Source: Tubulanus polymorphus
Lineage: Eukaryota > Nemertea > Palaeonemertea > Tubulaniformes > Tubulanidae
Assembly (NCBI RefSeq): GCF_964204645.1
Contig: NC_134027.1
Coordinates: 15,924,485 to 15,988,484, forward strand
Direction: 5' to 3'
DNA: 64,000 nt
The position numbers and the translations under genes were made by a program. The notes below the pieces were generated by a model. That model was not told the origin of the DNA. It did no database searches and saw only the letters and a program-made list of their open reading frames with translations. How positions within the stretch are numbered: the first letter of the stretch is position 1; each line of letters opens with the position of its first letter. This document shows positions 20,824-34,130 of this stretch, piece after piece.

Positions 20824-23721
20824 ATGGACTTTTCTACAAACGTTGATAATATCTCACAGAACTGTTTAGATTGTAAATATTTTAGTGATAATGATTTTCC
20901 TTTTCGTAAGGATACGTTTTCTATTTTATCCCTTAATGTACGAAGCATGAGTAAAAATTTTGAAGCTTTAACTCATTATTTGGATATTTTAAAACTCAAA
21001 TTCTCGGTTATTGGTCTTTCTGTGACTTGGGCTAGCCAAAATAACAACAACAGCAACATGTACCATCTGAATGGATACAAAAGTATTTTCAAATGTAGGG
21101 AAAATGGCAAAAGAGGGGGTGGGGTATCATTGTATTTGAAAAATAATTTAGTTTTTAATCTGCGTTCGGATTTAAGTAAAGATGAGTTGACGTTTGAGTC
21201 TTTTTTGTAGAAATTAATTATAAAAAGCATAAAAACACTATTGTTGGAATTATATATAGACCACCTGGATCAAGTATGCAAAGTTTTCAAGATGAATTTA
21301 ATACACTCTTAGACAAATTAAATCGTGAAAATAAAAATTGCTACCTTTTTGGTGATTTCAATATAAATCTGCTTATGTCTGATGTACATCATCCTACAGA
21401 TGTTTTTATAAACACATTGATTGCAAATTCCTTTTGTCCTTTGATTGATAAACCGACTAGAGTAACCAGCGACTCAGCTACCTTAATAGATAATATCTTT
21501 TGTAACAACTTAGACCAGAGTTTCAAGTCCGGTATTTTATGTACCGATATTTCAGATCATTTCCCAGTTTTTGTTTTGTGTGGTGATCAACAACCCACCA
21601 TTCAAGCGAGCAATATCAAAACGAGGAATTTTTGTACGCGTAATATCGATATTTTCACTCGTAAGCTGCAATCAGTAGACTGGCCGATTGTAACTAATAA
21701 TCTAAATGCAAATCTGTGTATGATGAATCCTTCCCATTAATGAATTCTAAAATTGATAAAGTTACTCGTAACAAACCCTGGTTGTCAACAGGCCTTTTAA
21801 AATCAATAAGACGTAAAAATTGTTTATATAAAACATTTTTAAGAAATCCTACGGATGCCCGTAAGCTTAGATATTCCAGATATAAAAACATTCTTAGTAA
21901 CTTATTAGACTATGCAGAGAAATCTTACTACGGTGAGCAACTATTTTCGGCTTCTAATGATATGAAACAAACAGGGAAAATTATAACGATATTCTTGGAA
22001 AGACTTCGAATTCGGAACATTTACCTGACGTATTTAAACTTGATGGGTCACTAGTAAATGGAAAAGCCAATATTGCTGATAGTTTTAATGAGTATTTTGT
22101 AAATATCGGCAATAAACTTGCCGACAATATCCCTCTCAAAAACACACATGTCAAAGTTTTTTTGCGAAACAGTCAAAATGAAAACTTCTTTTTATTTCCA
22201 GCAACACCAGCTGAACTGACGAATATTGTAAAGAATTTTGATTCCAGGAAAGGTTTGGGTATTGACGAGATTAGCACGAAAGTAACTAAAAATGTTTTTG
22301 ACTTAATCAAAGATCCTCTCTGTCATGTTTTTAACTTAAGTTTACAGACTGGAATTGTTCCAGACAAATTAAAGATTGCTAGAATCCAACCTCTTTATAA
22401 AAGTGGTGACAAAGATAATTTCAATAATTACCGGCCTATCTCAATCTTGCCTTGCTTTTCAAAAATTCTTGAAAAAGTCGTATATGATAGACTAATGTCT
22501 TATTGCGATAAATTTTCTATCATTAATTCTAACCAGTTCGGTTTTAGGAAGAATCATTCCTCTGCCATGGCACTTATCAAAATTTATGATGAAATTTCTT
22601 ACAATCTTGAAAATAAAAATCCCACTATCGGTGTTTATCTGGATTTGTCAAAAGCTTTTGATACAGTCGATCATGAAATATTATTGTCAAAATTGGATTT
22701 TTATGGAATTAAAGGTCAAGCTTTATGCTGGTTTAGAAATTATTTGGAAAATAGACAACAAAAAGTTCAAATTGGTAATTTCAAATCACGACTTTTGAAT
22801 ATATCTACTGGTGTGCCTCAAGGTTCAATTTTGGGACCATTGCTTTTTATAATCTACATCAATGACTGCATTAATGTCAGCAAAATTTTGAAATTCACGC
22901 TTTTTGCAGATGACACAAATGTCTTTGCGAGTGGTTCCGATATTAATCAACTTGTTCCGACCGTATCTAGCGAACTTGACAAACTAGCCACGTGGTTTCA
23001 CGCTAACAGATTATCCTTAAATTTGCCTAAAACTCATTGCATGGTATTTGGATCGAAACTACCACTTAACACTTCGATTAAAATTAACGGAATTAATATC
23101 AACCAAGTTCATAGCACAAACTTTTTGGGTATAAATATTGACGATAAATTATCATGGATTAATCACATCAATGATGTTCAACGTAAAGTATCTAGGAGTA
23201 TCAGCATGTTAAATAGAATAAAACGATTTTTACCGGAGAAAAATCTTATTCAATCATATTTCAGTTTAGTGGAACCGTATCTCAGTTATTGCAACATAGT
23301 CTGGGCTCAAAATTTCAATGTGTACTTAAATTCCTTATTGCTACTTCAAAAGCGTGCGGTTCGAATAATAACAAATTCAAACTATTTAGAACACACTGAG
23401 CCACTTTTTAAAAGACTGAAAATACTAAGAATCAGAGAAATGAACAAATTACAGTTAGGATGCTTTTTGTTTAATTATAACAAATCCATGCTACCTGATT
23501 GTTTTAATAATTATTTTCAATTTCGATATGAAATTCATAATTATCGAACTCGTAGCTTAAACAGTATGGAAATCCCTCGAATTCAAACTCGAAGAAGTAA
23601 GTTTTCAGTAAAGACTTCTGGTCCACTACTTTGGAATTCACTCGATCCAATTTTAAAGGAGTCGAAGAGTATCTTCGTTTTTAAAAAGAATTTCAAACAT
23701 CATCTGTTAAGAGGTCAATAG
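20824..23721 (+). pseudogene. LINE ORF2: endonuclease and reverse transcriptase
   Basis: Endonuclease blocks are in order: ILSLNVRSM, VIGLSVTWA, GGGVSLYLKN, YLFGDFNINLL and SDHFPVFVL. The catalytic Glu of the usual GLSETW block is Val here. Frames change near 21205, 21740 and 22050. The reverse transcriptase (22162-23721, 519 codons open) has YRPISILP, YLDLSKAFDTVDH (motif A), GVPQGSILGP (motif B), FADDTNVF (catalytic motif C) and FLGINIDD. The RT part is intact, but the endonuclease is both mutated and split, so the copy is probably dead. Confidence 0.85.
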
Positions 23722-24030
23722 TTATGTTTAATCTCTGTTCAATGTATATTGATTTATTGGTATGGATTTATTGTGTCATTTTTTCACTGCCTTGTCATGA
23801 TTTTCATGCGTGTGTCTGTCCAAGTGCGATAGTTTGGTGAAAGGTTGTGTGCATGTGTATATGTTTGTGCGTGTGTGTGTGATTTCCATGGGTGCCAGGG
23901 CCATGCCTTAAGGTTACAAGTTTTTATCTTATCCTGGTATCCTTCGACTTATATTACATTACCATATTATTATCGGTAATTTTCTAATGTAATCTAATTC
24001 GTAAATAAAGAATTTTAATTTCAACGATTT

Positions 24031-24800
24031 GGCTTTTTCAACAAATGGTGTGATGGTGCCAGTTCCAGTATCTGTTGTTGGGTTTGTGGGAGGCGCTAAT
24101 CTCACAGTCGTTTCCTTTCAACCATCATTCAAGGATGGTACTATTTCAATTTTAATTAATTCTGTGTAGACCGTTCATGTTGCCGGTGTCCAGTCTACAA
24201 GGTTAGATAATTTATTATATACCACTTAGGGTTTAAGCACTAGGCATAGTTAGTATCAGTATTCCCTTCTACAACACTGACAATCAACACTTGTATACAT
24301 TTATATTGAATTTCATCATTTTAATACAATGTTTTTGAGTGACTGTCAATATAACTTGGGTGAAAGTAACTTTTATGTATCTTACGTAAGTAGATATTGT
24401 TCTTGTAAATACTTCATACTGATGTTTTCCTATTTCTAACTATTGGTATAAATCAGATGTCACAAGTTTTATAACTATGTTTCGAAGTGGTCTAATGTAA
24501 ACAACCACAAGTTTAATCATGAGTTGATAAATTTCAATTGATGATTAGAAATTTTTCTAAAATAGAGAAAAGGGATTTAATGTAAAAAAAAGGTTAATCC
24601 CAGTACAAAGGTGAAGGGGTCAGGATAAGTGTCACGTGATCTGAAGTCACGCGATGCTTAGCCGCAACACGATCTGTCTTCTGTTCGTGGACACCAATAC
24701 GATAAGACGTGTCGAATTAACTAGCATATAAAGTACAACCACTAGTAGTTTCGTGTTATGAGGATTTTGTTACCCGGCATAAAGGACGATCCCCAGTATG
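24031..24800. other. Intergenic DNA, no supported feature
   Basis: AT-rich, without a coding signature. Confidence 0.4.
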
Positions 24801-24829
24801 GTTCAGATGAAAAATTCTATCATATAAAA

Positions 24830-25135
24830 TTCGAATAGTGGGATTTCTTCAATTATATTTCTCCATGCTTACCACTGCTATTATTATCTACTCAATTAAC
24901 ACTATCCGGTTTCCGGTCGCATGTATTCACACCTCGATGGTCTAATATAGAGAGAGTTCTTGTATAAATATCCTGGTATTATATTTTGTTCTCAATACGC
25001 CTGATGATGGCTAACAGTTGTTAGCCAAAACGTCGCTCCTCAAATATAATCATTCTGATATAGAATTTTTCAATCTTGGCTTCGTTATTGTGGGATTTCT
25101 CTCGTTATCATCATACACGGATATTGTGTATCTTC
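24830..25135 (+). mobile_element. Penelope-like element terminal remnant with degenerate hammerhead motif
   Basis: Near 25001 the sequence CTGATGAT is followed by the inverted pair GGCTAAC / GTTAGCC and then AAAACGTC. This resembles the CTGATGA - stem II - GAAAC - GTC layout of hammerhead ribozymes found in Penelope-like elements, but the G of the GAAA core is A here. The downstream GCTTCGTTATTGTGGGATTT is also Penelope-like. No reverse transcriptase is present nearby. Confidence 0.4.
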
Positions 25136-25429
25136 TCGTCTTATGACGGTATGGTCTGTCCCATCCCGGCGGTTTGGTTTTAAGTTGCTATTAAGTATTA
25201 TAGATTTGATGGTACTTGTTTTTAAAATTCATTTCTTATCTGTACCTATAAGCTGAAGGGTTTTCCATTTCTTTGTATAAACAGTCATGTATTAACAGTC
25301 AATTTTCGTTGTAAGCATTATTCATGTCCAAAATAAGAAAATAAAGAAGAATAATAACACGTGAAGAATTGTCGCTCGACTTAGCTGTATTATCTACAGG
25401 TAAGGCAAGAAATACAGAAATCTGCAACT

Positions 25430-25520
25430 GCCAGCAGGACTCGAACCCGCTTGTCACGCAGATAATGACCGGTGAGTGATTTCATCAACACCATACCTAA
25501 TCCCACTGAAGTAATGTCAT
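25430..25520 (-). mobile_element. Fragment of tRNA-derived SINE
   Basis: Minus strand GGGTTCGAGTCCTGCTGGC (B box) is shared with the SINE at 9.76-10.05 kb. The A-box region near 25498-25515 is decayed. Confidence 0.5.
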
Positions 25521-25529
25521 TTCAAAGTC

Positions 25530-28500
25530 CCAAAGCCTCTTCGCTTCGAAAGGACAGCCCCCTATACGTGTTGTAATTTCGTCTTGAAATGTTTTGATAG
25601 TTAATATTACTTCTTGAAAAGCCGTTTCAATCGGCCACCATGATGAGGATTTAATGTAAAACGCTCAAACCTGAAAAGGTAATCCTCAGCCATGTGAAAT
25701 AGTGGTGTTACCGTGAACACTAAAATGATGATTACGTGAAGGATGGACATGTATGTCCACAGAAAAAAACGACTGTGCAACAATCAACAGCCAACGAAAC
25801 ACGGCCAATGCTTTGCCGATGCGGGCGAGCGCGATTCATATTTCAATTGTGGCATTTGACTTTCTTGAGAAACTGGGGTATTCATTTGTGTGCCTAATAC
25901 TTAAATATGCCTATAAATAAAGATAAGCTACTGCTCATTGGCTTCCAGGAGAAAACTAAAACTAGTTAAGTAAAAGCTTCGACGGACGAGCAAATAGTTT
26001 TTTTCGGTTTAATTGTTGGATTTTTTCATTTGCCATAGTAGCTATATATCATCTCAGTCGCCAGCTTAGCAAAGAAAGTCTCCCAAAACATATCCGCCAT
26101 TTTAAATTTTAAATTCATTCTCATATGCTGTAAAAGTTGAAGCTATCGCTTGAAGCCAGCTACCCTTGACACATCATTGATTGATTTATATTTGTGCATT
26201 TCTATTCTGTACGTTTATTTTGTGTCTAAATACGTAAACTATAAAAAATTGGTTTCAAAATAAGGAAACATTTAATGGTGACCTAGTGTTTTAGAAAGTC
26301 GTCTTCAATTGATTAATCTTTGAACCATCCAAATCCTCTGCCGACATAACTTCCGGGAATCTTCTAAACCAAAGCTGTCCTCCTATCGTTTCCTTGCACC
26401 CTTCAGTGTGGGGACAATAGAGAAAATTAAATACTACCGATAAACTATAAGTATGTACGTATACAAGCCTTTCAAGATAGAATTCTAGTATTTTGGTACC
26501 AGATTCTAAAAAGATATTTTAGAGTCCAATATAGTTTAGAAACACAAGTAATAGTATTCAAATGTAGGTATAACGGTTTTTATTTCGTACTTTTCCTCAT
26601 TTGGTCTTTTGGCTCGCTGAAGCCATGGGTCTGACCAAGCCCGTTGAACTGCAACATCAGGAAAAATGGTAGCATCGTTGCTAAGAAAATAAAGCTCATC
26701 TTATGGAATACAAAAACTGCTTTAACTTTAGATAGGGCTTAGATACATTACCGTACCACCCATTGTAGATTTTATGTAAGGAACGTGAATGTCCAATTAT
26801 CATACACACAAAATCCATTGAATTTGTAACTCACTTCCCGGCTACTGGCTTGTTGAAGAGTTACTACTTAGGGTGTCATGTCACCTTCTATTGAGTTTGA
26901 TTGTTCCCCGAAGGCCTGCAGTCGACGGCTTTCTGAGCAACAATCAAAACAACATAGATGACTTTTCAGGAAGACATCTATAAAAACAGAAATACAAAGT
27001 TTAAGAAGGTCAGTTCTCAGTGACCTATGACAGACTAAAGAGAAACATTTAAGAAATAAATCAGTTCATTGATTCAAACTAGTCGCATTGTGACAGTTTG
27101 ATATTTTAGTTGAATACAAATTGTTTACTTGGTATTTTTTTTCACGAACATACTGCATAAATGTAAGTGCTGGCTACGAATGAATTTTATCAACCTTCTC
27201 CAGCTCATCATGACTGATTTTATCTGGATACTCGAGCATGATACTATACACGCATACGGCTAGTTCAGAGCGCTCCGTGTACATTCAGGATCCAAGCTGG
27301 TGACTTACAGACCGTGCAAACACATATTTCCTACCTCCATATATATACTGTCTGCGTGTGTGTTATTACGCTTGTGTGTTATTACTATCAAAACGTATTT
27401 TACTCGAATGTCCCTGGTTTTTCTACTAATTCTACTATTTTCTCAAATGAGTCCTAAATTAGTCCTAAAAAACTTACCCCGGGCGATGTCTCTGGTAGCC
27501 GAGCCAGCAATTCGACACTCAAGACCACGATTATAACATAGGCCAAATGCTCCGATTTAGATTACAAGTCTTTGTTGAAACGACATTTTATACATCTGCG
27601 GCCACCTCGTTTTATTCATTAGCCGGGGGTGGTGGGTATAACAAATGTGTTATTCGAATAATCACTTCCGCATCTAATAACAGTAAGTATGTATTCTCTA
27701 TGAACATATCACATAAAAGTAAAAAGGTGTGTGTAAAGGAAACAGTCCAAACGTAACTCAGCGTATTAACGCAAAATGAGCTATTTCATGGGAAATGAGC
27801 TACCCACTCATCGTCATAGACATTTTCGACTGTTCGAAAGACGTCGTCAGATGACAAGCTGTTGTGCTGTGGTCGTACACATGTTGCATAGTTGTCATTG
27901 TTGACGTGTATAAAGTAAAGGACCAGGTTCATTGTTTCTCTTTGTAGAATGATAAAAAGCACGGAATGAATGAAAACCAGAAGAAAGTCTTCCTGGCAAT
28001 GTATATTTGTCGTGTGTCAAAACCCGAAAAATAGAGATATGACGTGTTCGTTTCCCAGGTCTTGTTGAGGAACAGGTTTTTCGTCTATGTACGAACTCAT
28101 TGAAATCTGAATACAATGATGCAGAAAAATCAATTCCATACATGATCAAATGAAGTCCTATAGAAAACACATTGCATTCAAATCCAAAAATCTCAAGCTG
28201 TTCGTCAAGCGATCCTCAACCGAGCATAACTTGATATCAAACATGTTTAATAACGCTTCCTTCATAAAACCAATAACATAGACTGTATTTTGGAGGTTCT
28301 TCAGTATTTCTGCGTAAAATGGAGGGTCAATGATCCATCGATGTTTCTAAATGCTTCATACATGTAGTATCATGTATCAAAGTCACAACTTAATAACAGT
28401 TTTGAAAATATAGCTTTGAAAATATCCACACTAAGAATAGGAAACCGGTTTGATCAATAACGTTTAGAAACAGTTTTTCTTAGTGATATGTTGCTCAAAA

Positions 28501-29080
28501 TATATGTACACTCCGTACAACCCCGTATACATATATACATAGTACGGACGTTGGAACCTTCATCGGTATGCGAATCAAATGACTAAGTTTAGGCCGTTTT
28601 TTTGTAAAAAGTTGGATTGATGGGTTTGAATTGATTACGGAGGCGGGAAAAAAAATTAAAAAAATTAAAATGAAAAAAAAATATTTCTCCGAACATTTAA
28701 TTCATTACAACTTTATAGTGATCGGGGAGCGGGAATTGAACTTGCCCTATCTTGGAGGTTGTCATAGGATAATGATACCCGAATATCGTCTATTTGCTAC
28801 CTACATTCATAACTGACACCGCCATTTGTGCAAGTCACACTATTTACTGAACTAACCCGACAAATATGGCCATAAGAACACACATCGTTTACCGCAACTT
28901 TTTGTGTTTGGTGTGAAAAGATGACGTGGCAGTGGAAATAAAGGACAAATGGTCCAGTGGCTCGCCAAACTGGTGTGAAGTAAAAGATTTGTCATGTAAA
29001 GGCTAAGTACGCAAAAATTCACTTTCGTGAAAAAGAAAAAATATATCAAAAAGGACTTAACCATGAGTGACCCGGCAAAT
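25530..29080. other. Intergenic DNA, no supported feature
   Basis: Short frames around 27.3-28.2 kb lack any family signature. One weak B-box-like word lies on the minus strand near 28735. Confidence 0.4.
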
Positions 29081-29085
29081 TGAGA

Positions 29086-29510
29086 GCCTGGGCATCGGAG
29101 GTTTTTCATTATCGTATTACCAATGAGGCAGAAGCTCCCAAGTTTATGCAAATGTGAAGCCAGTGCCGTTTACTGACGAAATAAAGTTTATCGACTGACA
29201 TGGTTTTTAATTATTTCACGATAGGATTGCTTTTAGCAGGCAAGCTTATATCTTCGTTCAGACAAATCGTTATTACGCGCGACCTGTGCCTTGGCGCGCG
29301 TTATCTATAATTGATACATACATACACGCAGTGAACACGAGAGTAAGGCGAAATTGCCTACGCGAATGTACACGACTCTTTTCAACGCGAACGCTCATCA
29401 CTGTGCCGCGATTAACAAACTAATACAAGTAATCAGGCTCCAAAACGGATCGTTAATGCGAACGTCAATAAGATGACTTCAATTAATGATGATAAAACAA
29501 TTAAAGAGTA
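29086..29510. repeat. Dispersed repeat, copy 2 (partner at 1-1047)
   Basis: This matches the window start, without the 645-base segment present there: GCGAACGTCAATAAG is followed directly by ATGACTTCAATTAATGATGA. Confidence 0.75.
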
Positions 29511-29839
29511 AAAGGTACCAAGTGTACCAAGCAAATGTCAAAATAGTTTTAAGAATAACACAGATCAGGTGCTCTAACTATACAGTCCCTTGTGACAGTG
29601 TTATGAACTGATTATGCCGGATATCATGTTGCACAAGTCAAGTGTATATGTATCGCTACCTATGCCAAGTTATGTTTGTAATAACTTTATTTGTCTAAGC
29701 ATAATAAGTTACATACAATTAATTTAGACATATTGACAATTAATGCATAGACAAGCCTAGTGGCTGAACTCATAGTAGAGACCGATGCCCTAAAATGATA
29801 ATGATAATGACATGTCTTGGGCACACTTAAAAGTAATAT

Positions 29840-30480
29840 AATTGACCCGGAACCAATCGATCAATGTAGCAATATCTTTTTCTATGTAAGTGTGTACTTT
29901 CTGCAAATCTTTAATCGTGAAAAGTACATTAGTATCATCTGCAAATAGTATGGGTTAAGAATTAAATATATTATGGCTAAGGTTAATATATACCAAAAAG
30001 CAGAATCATGGGGCACTCAATAAGTGATAAATTTAAGTGAATAATTGGTATTTAGATGAGAAACATATATTTTCCTAACTTTTAAATAACTTTGAAACCA
30101 TTTGAGACAGTGGCCGCATATTCCATAATGGGATAATTTGATAAAAGTGTGAGTATTCAAGGAATCAAAGGCTTTTGAGAGGTCCAAGAAAAGAGTCTAA
30201 GGGAAGAGTACTTATTTTCAAGGTTATGAAGGATAGTTCCTACCTCAGTGATGGCATGACTTGTAAAATGACCGGACCGGAAACCGTACTGACTTGGAAA
30301 TAGAATTTCGTTCATACGTAGGAATTCATAAAGCCTAGAGTGGACAAGCCTTTTCAGAACTTTAAATAAAACAGGTAACAAGGATATTGGCCGATAGTTA
30401 GTAAATTTTAATCGATCATCACTTTTGAAAATTGCGATAACATAAGCTATTTTCATCTCGTTAGGGAATATACACCTTCT
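29840..30480 (-). pseudogene. LINE reverse transcriptase fragment
   Basis: The minus-strand frame 30157-30456 contains TNYRPISLLPVLFKVLKRLV and FPSQYGFRSGH, RT blocks of a CR1/jockey-type LINE. Further left in another frame, at about 29850-29960, comes a degenerate block with FADDTNV. Frameshifts and missing motif B show a decayed copy. It is a different family from the LINE at 19.4 kb. Confidence 0.75.
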
Positions 30481-30499
30481 AGGGATTTATTAAATATCA

Positions 30500-31790
30500 G
30501 TCTTAACGGACGAATAATACGACCCCCAATGCTATTAATAGGTACATGATGATTTTCTCAAATTAAACTTCACTTGTTGGATTTATAAACATAGAATTTA
30601 AGTTCCGAGAGGAAGATACTCCGAAAAGGCTTTATTTGATTTGGGAACATTGCCGGCAAATTCGCGACCAATGGTACTAAAATAATCGTTAGCCATTCGC
30701 TATTTCAATAGGACAGGTAGAAACTTTATCATTGACAACAAAACTATTAATGACCTTAGTTTATCATTATAGTGACCGATTGAATATTTCAACATTTGCC
30801 AAAGTTTTTTTGGAATTATTCTTAAAAGATAATATTCTATTAGAGTAAAAATCTCACTTTAAGCGCCTCTTAGATCAACGAAAACGACGGATTGACGGAA
30901 CAGCTTCAACTCGGATTTATTTACTAGCACAAAATAACGAGTACCGGTTTGCTACAATACAAAAACAACTAAATGAGTAACAATTCAATAAAATTAGCAG
31001 AAAATTGTGATAATTCGATAACTTACAATTGCTATCTCCAGCCATAGCGTAGTGCTGGCATACCTTAAATTCGAATGACAGGATAAGACTGTGCAAAATT
31101 TATACAGATAGAAATTCATGGTTTACTAAATCTATTCAATTCTACGTGAAGCGATACGCGAGACCCCTTTTGCGCGTAATCTCAAACTCAAGCGGGTACA
31201 GATCAGTCGTCAGGAAAGATATTCAAAAGATTTTAACGCAGACTTAAACTGCAAATAACGCTCTTTAACCTCCGCGAAAATTGGAAATATAGCTTTAAGA
31301 GATACTTAGTTATTTTGAAATTAATAAATATTGCGATTTCTTTTACGCGCGGTTAAGATATGCGGTCCTTGGTTTCAAATCGTCACTGTTCTCAATTGTT
31401 GAGTTCAAAAATTCCAAGAATCGCCAGCAAATATCTGCATTTTATTTCCTTTAAAATGGTGTATAAATTAATTTCGTCAAGCAAGGGACTGCAGAATTAT
31501 ATGATATTCAATCTCAACTTATGTTTTAAAAATGAGCGCAAATTATCGCAACAATGGGGACCTCGAGGGACCGCCACAAAATGGCGCCTAGAAACTGGAA
31601 ACTTCTTTGTACCGGTAAAGGAAGCTCAAATTTAACTTTATAGATTTCAACATATTTATACCTCGCATGGGTTCTATCAAGATTGGCAACTTTACGATAC
31701 AGTCTATCACACTTCAAGGAGCATATCAAAAGTGAAGGAGTCATCTAATCTTCTTTGATTGTGAGGGATTTCTGTTTAAAGCTTATTTCT
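30500..31790. other. Decayed LINE or intergenic DNA
   Basis: The stretch lies between reverse-transcriptase and endonuclease fragments on the same strand, so it may be the middle of one broken LINE. No reading frame is recognisable. Confidence 0.35.
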
Positions 31791-31799
31791 GGGGCTATT

Positions 31800-32070
31800 T
31801 CGTCAAGAATATCAGTAAGAGTAGCTGTCATCAGTACCCAATTGTGACAGAGAAGTCCAGTCAGTTGCTAATAATCTTCTATCTATAAGAGATAAATTCG
31901 TTAATTTAAGTTTACGCTTTTTTATTTCATTAGGTATATGCCTACTCTGGTTGACAGTATAGTCATCATTGATCAGGCATGGTAGGTGGTCTGGGATGAG
32001 TCGGTGTATTGCGCTGGTGGTTACTGAACCTAGATTAGGTGTGACGTATACTATATGTAAGAGTTGTATT
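31800..32070 (-). pseudogene. LINE endonuclease C-terminal fragment
   Basis: A minus-strand frame carries IPDHLPCLIND, matching the SDH-type final block of apurinic-type endonucleases, followed by a KLTNLSLIDRRLLATDW segment typical of the linker before the reverse transcriptase. It may belong to the same element as 29.84-30.48 kb. Confidence 0.5.
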
Positions 32071-32989
32071 TGTCCGGTTCCGGGTCGAGTCCGGACCCAT
32101 TGTTTTATGTTAATTCCAGAGCTTGCGCATGCGCGTTGGCGTTTTTGGGTTTCCACCCACCTGTTGGTGGGTGTATTTCGGTTTTTCCTCGGCTGTTCAG
32201 TTTGTAGATCAAGTATTTTCATTACGAATCTTTAAAAGCATGCCATTATAAGCTGTAATAAACTATGTTTCTTGGGTCCCTGGTACTGTAGAAGCAATAG
32301 TTATAGGGTTTTATGTGTGTGGAAAAAGATAATGTGTGTGTTTGTAGTGTGCACGATAGCGCATACTCGACGTGTCCTGCTGCGCACACTGAATGCAAAT
32401 GGCTCAGGTTACAAGGAGGGAGTATGTTCAAAAGAAAGGACAGCATTTAGTTACGATAATTAAATGGTTAGTATAGTACAGGAGGGAGTAGACTGGGAGT
32501 AGTAGGGATTGATAATACCAAATAGGGTAAGGATAGAAGCGGGTGAGGCCAGGCTATAGGAATGTAAAGAATGTACCAAATAGTATGTAATCTAAGGTTT
32601 TTTGAAGTTAAGAGAGTTGGGGCAATAAAGCAGAAAGTTATGTAACACAAAGAAGAAGAAAATAGGGAAGTAGTGTGGTCGTTGTTTCAGCTTATATTCA
32701 CTCAAGAAAAAAGATAGCTGAGGACAAATAGACAAGCCGGTCACCATCTAGTGAAAGTAGTCACACAACAACTATTAAAATTACTCCGTACCACAACAAC
32801 TGGTGGAGAACAGCGGTACGTCCCACCTCTCGCAGCCCGGACATTTAGAGGTAGGAAAATCGATTTTGCGTGTTATACGACTGGCTGGATGTACTTTACG
32901 TGTTCGAGAAAAAGGACCGCGAATATTCAAATACAAAAAATGGATCCTGTAGTAGATACATTTATATTTGAATTTATATCTATGTGAAA

Positions 32990-33157
32990 ATGGTGTCGGG
33001 ACAATCAGTCGACGATTTTGCGGACGAGGTACGACGGAAAGCTTCAGAACTGGAACTACCACCTCATGTAACCTTAAGTGTATTTTTGGATGAGTTACCA
33101 ATGAAGATAAAGAAAATTGTGTGGACTCAAATACCGGAAATTTCGAAAAAGCGGTAG
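32990..33157 (+). pseudogene. LTR-retrotransposon gag-like fragment (56 codons)
   Basis: The short frame reads SVDDFADEVRRKASELE and FLDELPMKIKKIVW, resembling the retrotransposon gag helical domain of Ty3-type elements. It stops at 33157, just where Polinton-like sequence begins, so it was probably truncated by that insertion. Confidence 0.4.
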
Positions 33158-33164
33158 AATTAGA

Positions 33165-34130
33165 TTCTGGATAATCAGATTTAAAATATATTTCAAAAGC
33201 TGCGGCACTTTGACGAATTTTTTTAATAGTATTTATTTTTGGTGGTTCTTCTGAAAAATCAATTTCATTAGAATTTAATTTCTTTCTTTTATAATATATT
33301 TCTTTTCTATTTTGATCAGTTAATTCAAAATCTCCATATATTACAAATGGTACTTAATCATATTCTTTGAATTCTAATATTTTATCTTTTTCATTTGGTA
33401 AAATTAATTTACAATTATCATGATTATCATATAATTGTTTATGATTAATAATGCACTTTCATTACTGAATTTAGCAATACATTTTCTACATAGATACATT
33501 TTATTATTAAAATCAGAATTTGATTTAAAAAATAAATCAATTTGTTTTATCCACATATAAAAAATAATGATTCTCATAATATAATATATCTATAACACCA
33601 TTTGAATCATAATCTTTTGATAAATACAAAGGTTCTAATGTATAATGTTTAATATTATCACCTTTAGTATTTGGTAATTTAATTAAATCGAATACATGTA
33701 TTTTAAGATTATTATCTAAAAATATTTTTTGGAATATTTTTAATTCTAACAGGATAACTGTCTATCGAATAATTATTTTCAAATTATCCTTTGTTAATCT
33801 AAAACTATGTCTAATATCTTCTGTTGGATGTAAGCAACTAATTATTGACCAAAAAAAACATTTATAATCTTCATTTTGTACATTTATAACAGCATTAGTT
33901 TTAAATGGTAATTTGATATAACTTGATGCATTTATATTATCATCTTTATAATATGATTAATTATTTTCATCAATTGGTTTTGATTTAGTTAACTTATTAT
34001 ATTTTGTATTGTATACATGTAACGTCATAAATATTATTTCATCAAATATTAAACCAGATCCTATCCTTCAAAATATTACTCTTCTATTTTACTTTTTATT
34101 TCATTATTACATTTATTTAATCTATCATCT
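33165..34130 (-). pseudogene. Decayed Polinton DNA polymerase fragment
   Basis: The minus strand resembles 44.8-45.77 kb of the Polinton polymerase gene in order. Near 33190-33250 it matches the segment before the YPE stop (VHQRAAAYG region). Near 33470-33560 it matches the CRKCLSKF cysteine cluster. Near 33840-33920 it matches the CFLWSIISCLHP block. It has many stops and frameshifts and no intact ends, so it is older than the copy at 44 kb. Confidence 0.75.

Larger units (their letters stand above)
19350..24030 (+). mobile_element. CR1/jockey-group LINE, near full length, broken
   Basis: From 5' to 3': ORF1 with three CCHC knuckles and an SGNH-like domain, then ORF2 with an apurinic-type endonuclease and reverse transcriptase, then a 300-base 3' region ending around CGTAAATAAAGAATTTTAA. 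Several frameshifts interrupt ORF1 and the endonuclease. I could not identify the target duplication, so both ends are approximate. Confidence 0.8.

Noticed and set aside
28631-28816. Small lysine-rich ORF
   Set aside because: Low-complexity A-run translation without homologous features.
32246-32650. Overlapping 60-66 codon frames on both strands
   Set aside because: Mutually overlapping and without motif; typical chance frames.
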